From the NCBI GenBank assembly GCA_029953675.1, contig JAMWBK010000013.1, positions 248,001 through 312,000 of the forward strand: a DNA stretch of 64,000 nt. The letters are read 5' to 3'. This stretch comes from Rhodosorus marinus (Eukaryota > Rhodophyta > Stylonematophyceae > Stylonematales > Stylonemataceae). How positions within the stretch are numbered: position 1 is the first letter of the stretch; each line of letters opens with the position of its first letter. Positions 57,645-64,000 of the stretch are shown piece after piece. The translations under genes and the position numbers were made by a program. Below the pieces are notes generated by a model that was not told the origin of the DNA, did not search any database, and saw only the letters and a list, made by a program, of their open reading frames with translations.

Positions 57645-59382
57645 CAAAAAAAAAAGCAGAATATTTTTGGCGTTGAGATCGCTAGCATTGATTTGACGCA
57701 ACAGAAAACCCTACGAAGAGGGGCTCGCTATTCAACCTGGTAAAATCGCGATGTTTGAGCTGCTCGGGTAACAACCTAGCCGAGGCTCTTGGTGACGCCC
57801 TGTGAGCGCGGGGGATTTGGTGCCCTCGCACGAAATTAGACCTGTTTTTGCGGGAGATCCTCTCCACCGACGGTGGTGGAGGGGGGATATCTCCTTACCA
57901 GACGCAAATACATCCAGAAAAACGATGCTATCTCCATTTCCCAGTCCAGACATTGCCTCAACGCACACTGGGGAGAGCATGAGACCATCGCCAACTCCCC
58001 TCGATAAGTCAAAACCCTAATCAATCTACATTCTCCATAATGATTGACTTACGACATGAAACCCTAATCAATCACTATCAATCCAAAAATGATTGCTTAT
58101 CGACGTGATCCTCCAGTTTTAAAATCCACGGCTCAGAAAACTCCCGAAAAAAAGAAAAAAAAGATACGCAGCTCCTTCCGATTCCCCAATCATTAATCAG
58201 TTCGGCTCTTGGGGCTCACCAGTCAAAATTATCCAACAGCTTTCCCCCCCCTCCCTCTCTCTTTCTGTTCCCTTCCAAATCTCATCTGAAAAAAAAAAAA
58301 TCTCTTGCGGGATGAAGATATTATGAAAAGATATTTACCCCAAAAAACCGCCCAATGCGCACATCTTACGTTTCTTATAATATCTCCCGAAACCCTTCTG
58401 CCTCGTCCTCCTCCCCCTTCCCCCCCCCCCCTCCCCCTTGCACGCTCCCCTTTAAAGGGATAAGAGTTCACGAGAGAGTAATGAAAAGTTACATCCAATT
58501 TCACATCAGTTACAGAACAAGTCACACCATTGGACAATCGTCCAACGTCTTCAAACTACACGTCCCCCCCTTCCACTCAATCCACCAAATCACGTCCTTA
58601 GGTCAGGACAGGCTGTTGATTTCTTTATAAAAAATCAAATATTCATTTAGCATAGAGACTGGCCTTACCGATTATTGGCCCGCGTTTCAACGTCTGCAAT
58701 GATCGCCCTACCCCTTCCACAATGCACACCCACACGCATTACTGATAAAAAATGCACGCGGAAGTCTAGAAGAGACAAGCTGTCGATAGTGGATAAATAT
58801 TGTATTATTTATAAGTCAACGGTGTATTGGGCAAACTGTCCTACTTGTTTTTTTCTTTTTTTGTGGGGTGGGGAAGGTGATTTGGTTTCAAGGGAAAATC
58901 GAGAGAGGGGGTGTGTGTGTTGGGGGTGTAAGTTTTTTTTTGAGAGGGGGAAGGGGTAGGAGGGAGGTTTGGGAGGAAGGAGAGAGAAGGGAGGAAAGGT
59001 AGGGAAAAGGAGCATATGGATAAGAGAGGAATTTTTGTTGAGATGGAAGGAGGAAGAGTTAGGAGGAGAGGTTAGGGGGAGGTGGGTTATTGCATGTTCG
59101 CTCCTCTTTTTTTTTGTTTGTTGAGGAAGGAGGAGGAGGAGTTGTGCGTATGGTGGTTTTTGGGGCGGGGGAAGAGAGAGGGGGAAGGCGGGCTTTGGGG
59201 TTGGTATGGTTTTTTAAGTGTACGAGGTGTGAGGTTTGTTGAAACCTTATTTGGGAGGGTTGAGAGTTTGGAGGAGGTTGGTGGTTTTGAGTGGCGAGGT
59301 TAGGTCGGCTTATTGAGTGTGTCTCTGGGGGGGGTTGAGGGGGAGGTTTTGTTTTTGAGTGTTTGATTTGTGGCTTTTTGCC
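57645..59382. other. Spacer with C-rich tract and long G-rich leader
   Basis: Bases 58240-58260 and 58405-58440 are C-rich. From 58860 to 59370 the plus strand is almost free of C and rich in G, forming a 500-bp leader in front of the PEX13-like gene. No coding exon is supported. Confidence 0.5.
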
Positions 59383-60515
59383 ATGGGTGATGTTGTTGGT
59401 GAAGGAGCTTCGGCGTTTGATTCAACTGCAGCGGCGGCTTCGGCGGCGTCAGGACCCGGGCCAACTGGTCCTTCAAGACCGGGTGGAGTTAGTACGGGTG
59501 GTCCTTCTGCATTGCATGCAAGGTTGGCAGGTGATGAAGGGGCATATGGTATGCGCACTGCTTCCGTTTATTTTTGTTTGGCTTTTACCCGTTGGACCTA
59601 AGATTTCCATCATTTTTTGTTTGTTTAGGAACGTCGCAAGGCTATCGAAGTCCCTATTCTACGTACAGTGGTGGGTACGGCGGCGGCATGAGCGGGGGCT
59701 ACTCTGGGGGCTACGGTAGATCTTATGGTGGTTATGGAGGGATGGGAGCGGGTTATAGCCGATACGGTGGAGGATATGGTATGGGTGGATACGGAGGCGG
59801 TTATGGCGGCTATGGCGGCGGCTATGGAGGAATGTCGGGTATGGGGTTTGGTGGTCGTGGAATGATGGATATGTTGGGTAAGAGAGATCTGGGTATCAGT
59901 TTGGATTCTTCGAATTGTCCATCTAATGAGGATTTCGTACTGCTTGATAGGCCAAGGCGGAGAAATGGTGAACGGTGTACAAAACAGTGTTCAGGGAGTA
60001 ATGCATACGGTGGCCAGGGTGTCGGGATTGCTGGAGGAGCTGATGCGAAACTTCACTATGATTTTTGAGAGTATCTTTGGCCTGTTTTACAGTATTGCGG
60101 CCTTTAAAGAGGTGAGATAGCGAGACCAAGACGGGGGGGCAATGTTGGAGCAAGATTCTTAAGTTTTCTTTCTGCGTTGCCGCTACAGGAAATGGGTGCC
60201 TCACTGCCGCAGTTTGAGAAGGGTTTCGTCAGACGAATGTTGATGAAAGTTTTAAGGAAATTGTATATGCTATTTAAGTTCTTCCTCTTGTTTGCAGCTT
60301 CTCCAATAACTCATCGATTCTCTCCGGTGCGAGGAATCTTGAGAATTTTCGGACTACTGCCACCAACGCTAGAGGTCGAACAATTGTCAAGCGATTTTGA
60401 ACAGGAAGAAATTCAACCCAACACAGCGATTTCCGTTAATGAGTACGCTCTGGAAGACGAAGAGCTCAACCGATCCGACCCGAATTTCGACGAGGTCGAG
60501 GCACCTAACTTGTAA
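59383..60515 (+). CDS. PEX13-like peroxisomal membrane protein, Gly/Tyr-rich
   Basis: Exons 59383-59548, 59629-59877, 59951-60111 and 60189-60515 give 300 aa. Peroxin 13 is part of the docking pore for PEX5 and its cargo. An Ala/Gly/Pro N-terminal part is followed by about 60 residues of GGY/YGGY repeats (residues about 60-135). Next comes VQNSVQGVMHTVARVSGLLEELMRNFTMIF, then FESIFGLFYSIAAFKE, the central conserved PEX13 helices, and a second hydrophobic stretch with MLMKVLRKLYMLFKFFLLF. The C-terminus is acidic and there is no SH3 domain, as in plant PEX13. Gly/Tyr-rich segments in PEX13 are reported to form a phase-separated pore, so the repeat is functionally plausible. Exon 2/3 phase supports the model over the longer unspliced frame. 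Confidence 0.7.
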
Positions 60516-60819
60516 ATGAAAAAAACCAAGACCGAGATCGGCGCGACGGTCGGTCTCTGATGGTCACCGAGTGTGTAGAAATATGGGACATGCAGTCTCC
60601 TTATTGCGCAGTAATATATAAATCCAAAACCTAATTTCATCTGGTGTGCTACACAGATATCAAGAGTAGCTGTATCCAAGAGCAAGAATGTCGTATCAAC
60701 ATACACACTGAGCAAGGCTTCCCAGGTGCCAATCCTCTTGGCCTTAAATTCAGTACCGGAACTCTGCCCTCCATTTGGACAGGCTCCCTGTATCATCCCA
60801 AACGCTTGTCTTTCAAGTC

Positions 60820-61599
60820 ATGGCATCATGTCCATTAGCGATAGCGAATTTCGATGCCGGGAGTGTTGAGAGCAGGAGCCGAGGCGTTAACCATGACATT
60901 GGCGGAGCAGAGGTGGGAGGTGTTTCAGTCTTGGCCTCGGCCTTGCAACGGGGCCAACGGTGTTTATATCGAGCGGATTCGATTCGCCAGAGAGGCGTTC
61001 GGGAAGGGAGTGGCCTTCGCTGGAGGAGACGTGCAGATTCGAGCAGGCGGTATTTTGGGGGTCCTTTGGCAAGTGATGAGATTGTCGAGACTGCTGCAGT
61101 TATGGAGTGGAGGAGACGTGGGTGGGAAGATGGATGGAAGGCTGGTTGGAAAAGAGGATGGCAGGAGTGGAAAAGCAGGGAGGATGTAGATGTGGATGAA
61201 TGGGAGGAGGATGAGGATGTACTAGTTTTAAGTCCGGAGTGGGCTGAGAGATTTGCGAAGACGGAGAAACGACGCGCGAAGGATAGGGCAAGGAAGAGAG
61301 CATCGCAGTTCAAATCACCGAAAGGGAAGCATCGCAGAAAAAGCGGAAATGATTCCGTTGCTGAGGATGGTGAAATTGATGAAGAAGCAGACTCCAACGA
61401 GGACGAGGAGCAGGCTTTCGAGGATATCCTTCCTATCCTCGACTCCGCCAAGCATCGAGATCAGCTCAGAATCCAACAGTACGGTCCGGACGCTGCCAAA
61501 GCCGTTGCTGATCTCGAAGGGGCGATGAACGCGTCATTCCAGGCAGAAAAAAACCACCGAGGGGCTGTCTACTGGCCAGTACTTCCTCTCAGCATATAA
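60820..61599 (+). CDS. Unrecognised acidic/basic-rich protein
   Basis: A single frame of 259 aa. I do not recognise it. From residue 100 on it has WRRRGWEDGWKAGWKRGWQE, an acidic stretch (DVDEWEEDEDVLVL), SPEWAERFAKTEKRRAKDRA and a bipartite-like basic stretch. The next part is acidic (EDGEIDEEADSNEDEEQ), followed by a predicted helical end (ILDSAKHRDQLRIQQYGPDA). This mix is typical of nuclear or nucleolar proteins, but nothing more can be said. The first 100 residues read less like protein, so the start may be later, or an intron may be present. It lies just after the PEX13-like gene on the same strand. Confidence 0.45.
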   Translation: MASCPLAIANFDAGSVESRSRGVNHDIGGAEVGGVSVLASALQRGQRCLYRADSIRQRGVREGSGLRWRRRADSSRRYFGGPLASDEIVETAAVMEWRRRGWEDGWKAGWKRGWQEWKSREDVDVDEWEEDEDVLVLSPEWAERFAKTEKRRAKDRARKRASQFKSPKGKHRRKSGNDSVAEDGEIDEEADSNEDEEQAFEDILPILDSAKHRDQLRIQQYGPDAAKAVADLEGAMNASFQAEKNHRGAVYWPVLPLSI

Positions 61600-62112
61600 A
61601 CCAATACTCGTGGAACTGAGCATGCAGTCTCAGTCCTTCAGGCTGAATCCTCTTTGACTCTACCGCTTGTCAAGATCCAAAAACTTTCAAGCGATGCCAC
61701 TGGTATTTCTCTAGCTAAGTCTTGGGCAGGGCTCCTTGTCTTCCGGTACTCTTTCAAGCTAAGATACAGAAAGATCAGATAAGGCAATGGAAACACTAAT
61801 TCCAGCTATCCTTTTCAAAGCCAAGCCGGTATGAAACATCGCATCCAGGTATTTCTTTTAGATTAGAACTCTTTTTGCAATTACAAAAGCCGGAAGAAGC
61901 TTGGCACAACAGTACCTCCGGAGGTACTGTACCAAAGTTAGGTCTTAGGGGAAAAAAAGGTGTGATCACCCCCTCCCTGCCTCAACTTGATCGTTAGGCT
62001 TATGGGCGCGATATAAGAATCGGACGACCAAACAGCAGAGCTTGTGCTTCAATCTTGAACAAGAGCTTCCATTTTTCTGTCTATCCCCTCGACGTCTTCG
62101 CGACCTCAGTAG
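61600..62112. other. Spacer containing a 22-bp palindrome
   Basis: ACAGTACCTCCGGAGGTACTGT is a perfect palindrome at 61909-61930, weakly extended outside by TTGG and CCAA. No gene is seen. Confidence 0.6.
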
Positions 62113-63331
62113 CTAGTATTTATAAGGACGGGGCTCCGCCTGTGATGTTGGTGTGGTAGTAGTGCCCATCGGCGATCTGCTGGGTGAGGCCCCGGTTTCT
62201 CTCCGAGGTTGGTAGCCAGATGCCGAACCTGAACCGACTTGAGACTGTGTACTGGGATAAACATTCCTGTCTGGGTCAATAGGTCTTCTGTAGGCCCCAC
62301 TAATCTTGCTGAACACCGCCCTCACGACGTCAACGCATCCATTGAGGAGGAAGTCCTTGTTGATCTTCTGCTTGAACGAGACGTGGTTAACGGCGAGGTG
62401 CGCGGAGTCTCTGAGACTTCCACCGATGATAACTCCTTGAGGCGGAAGATCGAGACTTCCAACCGCCTTAACCCGTGAAGTCGTCGACAAGTTGATGCTG
62501 AATTTGTAGTCAAGTCCCGCTGGAGAATCCACAGCGGCGCCGGAACCTCCTCCCACTCTCGCGCGTAGAACATCCCTGGACTTCACTTTGAAAGTAATGA
62601 ACGGTTCATGTCTTCGATAGTTGTATCCCACGCTGTTGGAAGATTGGCAACCAAACGCCAAAGTCCAGTCAGTCGCGTTCAGCTCAGGCTTGGTTGTTGA
62701 ACGCAGTGAGTCTTACCTGAGAACCAGAAGGTTTGTATTCGAGCCGAGAACGCCGAGACTTGCAAATGCCGAGTCCGGGAGTGGAGCACCACGAACTCCT
62801 AGCCTGATGTCGTCAAGCTTGTACTTGATGTAGGACCAAGCTCTGCCTTGGAAAAAGTCGAAGTCAACCCCAACTTTCAAGGCTTCGCGCTTGCTCTTCT
62901 CGTACGGAACTACCCTCAGTTGAAAGAGAGGAGATGCTTTCCAGTGTGAAATGACCGGTAGAATGGGTCGTCCGGAAGACGGACGATCTCCAGGTCGACC
63001 CTGTGCTGAATTGGATGCGTAGGGTGGCGCTTGGTCTTGATAGACCGGAACTTCAGGGTAGAGTGATTGTCCGCCTCCTACAGTGGGCCCCCCGTAAGCA
63101 CCTGTACGAACACGGCGACCAGGGGCTGCAGTTTGAGGATGTACTTCACAAGAAAAGATGAAGGAGGCGGGACGTTTGTTTCAGACTCAACCAAACTCAA
63201 CAGTGAAGCAATTCCAATACATCCAACTCACCAGGAGTATTCCCTCCCCCCCTTATCGGGCGGATCTCTACCCGCTCTCCAGAAACCGGAGCAACCTGAG
63301 GCTCTGCAGGTCTCGATTGATCCTGACCCAT
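62113..63331 (-). CDS. Protein with N-myristoylation-type start, unrecognised
   Basis: Exons 63331-63232, 63143-62717 and 62632-62113 join in phase to 348 aa. The N-terminus MGQDQSRPAE fits the Gly2 N-myristoylation pattern. A Pro/Gly/Ser-rich low-complexity part runs to about residue 90. The core (residues about 90-290) has alternating hydrophobic strands, such as LFQLRVVPYEK, ALKVGVDFDFF, AWSYIKYKL, LDYKFSINLS and HLAVNHVSFKQKI, suggestive of a beta-barrel or beta-sandwich. The C-terminal 60 residues are again Pro/Ser/Thr-rich. I do not recognise the family. A chloroplast outer-envelope barrel-like protein is a possibility, but without diagnostic motifs. The start was chosen because the first ATG in frame gives the Gly2 motif and the intron phases match. 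Confidence 0.6.
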
Positions 63332-64000
63332 TCTCTTCAACAATCTTGCCAAAAACAACAGATCCTCCTTGCCTCCTTTTCAAGACCTTTAATTGATTCT
63401 CGTCCCGTACTAATTTCTACTCAACTTTCTCCGAAACGATCGCTTCCCACTTCCTCCCCGGGGGAGAACACAGCATTACCATTTCCATATTCGATCCTTT
63501 TCCAGATCCGTACAAATACCGTTGGAGATATCTCTGAGATACCAGTCCTCTCTAGGGGCTCCGCGTTACAGAGGCGTTTGCGGGCGGGTATGCTATGCGC
63601 TCCTCTGAGGAGACAAAGTAGGTGCATACACGTTGATCATTCTTCCACCTTTCGCATTTTCAATTTCGCCTTTTCCTCACTGTATTGAATTGTCGTGATC
63701 ACTCCTCTTCCGCTCCCGTTTGGGTTTTACGAAACGAGATGCCCTGCTTTCCTGGTAGCTTGGAAATCGGAATACGTGATGTTGCTTTGAGGTATTTAGT
63801 ACCGATCTTCGTCTTTCCCTTGAGGTGAGGTCGCGCGCACACTCAAGACGGACAAGGAAAAGACTTGAGCGTAGTTCTCACCCGTTTTCCAGTTAAATTA
63901 TCAACTATTTAAATATGTTTCTGTGCATTCATGGGATAACAAAACTTAAATCACAGAATTATTAAAAGATAACCACGAAATTATTTTCTTATTATCATAT
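63332..64000. other. Upstream region of the myristoylated-type gene
   Basis: C/T-rich plus-strand stretches (for example 63440-63460, 63700-63720) form the leader side of the minus-strand gene. The last 120 bases are AT-rich. No further gene is seen. Confidence 0.4.

Noticed and set aside
59574-60068. Longer unspliced frame through the GGY region
   Set aside because: Splicing at 59877/59951 restores the PEX13-like helices in phase; the unspliced frame loses them.
60813-61451. 212-codon minus-strand frame rich in Ser
   Set aside because: Composition mirrors the acidic/basic frame on the plus strand; no independent evidence.

Overview
This is a nuclear genome window from a eukaryote. Nearly every gene is split by short introns with GT..AG ends, mostly 50-160 nt. 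Donors such as GTGAGT, GTAAGT and GTACGT recur, and acceptors often follow pyrimidine runs. Exon junctions were found by joining reading frames so that phase and protein-family similarity agreed. They are predictions from sequence, without transcripts. Family names come from recognising motifs and remembered family patterns; no database search was run. The content (coproporphyrinogen oxidase, a PRPP synthetase and an amino-acid permease with leader-like N-termini, Golgi-type glycosyltransferases, PEX13, MOS1-like and SRRM1-like proteins) suggests a photosynthetic protist, plausibly a red or related alga. The lineage is a guess.

Layout, left part (1-12.4 kb). The window opens inside a dCMP deaminase gene. 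An accessory island follows (about 1.2-5.2 kb): a decayed reverse-transcriptase element flanked on both sides by copies of a degenerate tandem repeat. Next come a FAR1-like zinc-finger gene (5.4-6.4 kb), 2.2 kb with no gene, a YqgF-type resolvase-fold gene convergent with a mitochondrial-type CBS-domain gene (8.7-11.0 kb), and an AT-rich spacer.

Middle (12.4-39.6 kb). A second retroelement scrap lies at 12.4 kb. It is followed by a phytanoyl-CoA dioxygenase-like gene, a 14-exon SZT2-like gene (15.9-21.7 kb), a tandem-BRCT gene, an intronless FAD-linked oxidase, an L7Ae-type RPP38/POP3-like gene and a tryptophan/tyrosine permease-like gene. Two minus-strand multi-domain glycosyltransferase genes then stand in tandem (32.7-39.6 kb). 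Each is a type II membrane protein that joins a GT-A-type domain to a second, different glycosyltransferase-like domain. They are the best candidates for an undescribed local module, probably acting on matrix polysaccharide or glycoprotein glycans.

Right part (39.6-64 kb). Two repeat clusters precede an SRRM1-like PWI/RS splicing-factor gene. Convergent with it is a second dCMP-deaminase-like gene whose HAE zinc motif reads CAE. Then come a 1430-aa MOS1/BAT2-like gene, a 3.8-kb low-complexity spacer, and genes for PRPP synthetase, coproporphyrinogen III oxidase, a PEX13-like peroxin, an unrecognised acidic protein, and an unrecognised protein with an N-myristoylation-type start.

A recurrent feature is a G/A-rich leader on the coding strand just upstream of many start codons. 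It appears as C/T-rich sequence on the plus strand in front of minus-strand genes. Repeats, palindromes and decayed retroelement pieces are concentrated at 0.6-5.2 kb and 40-42 kb.
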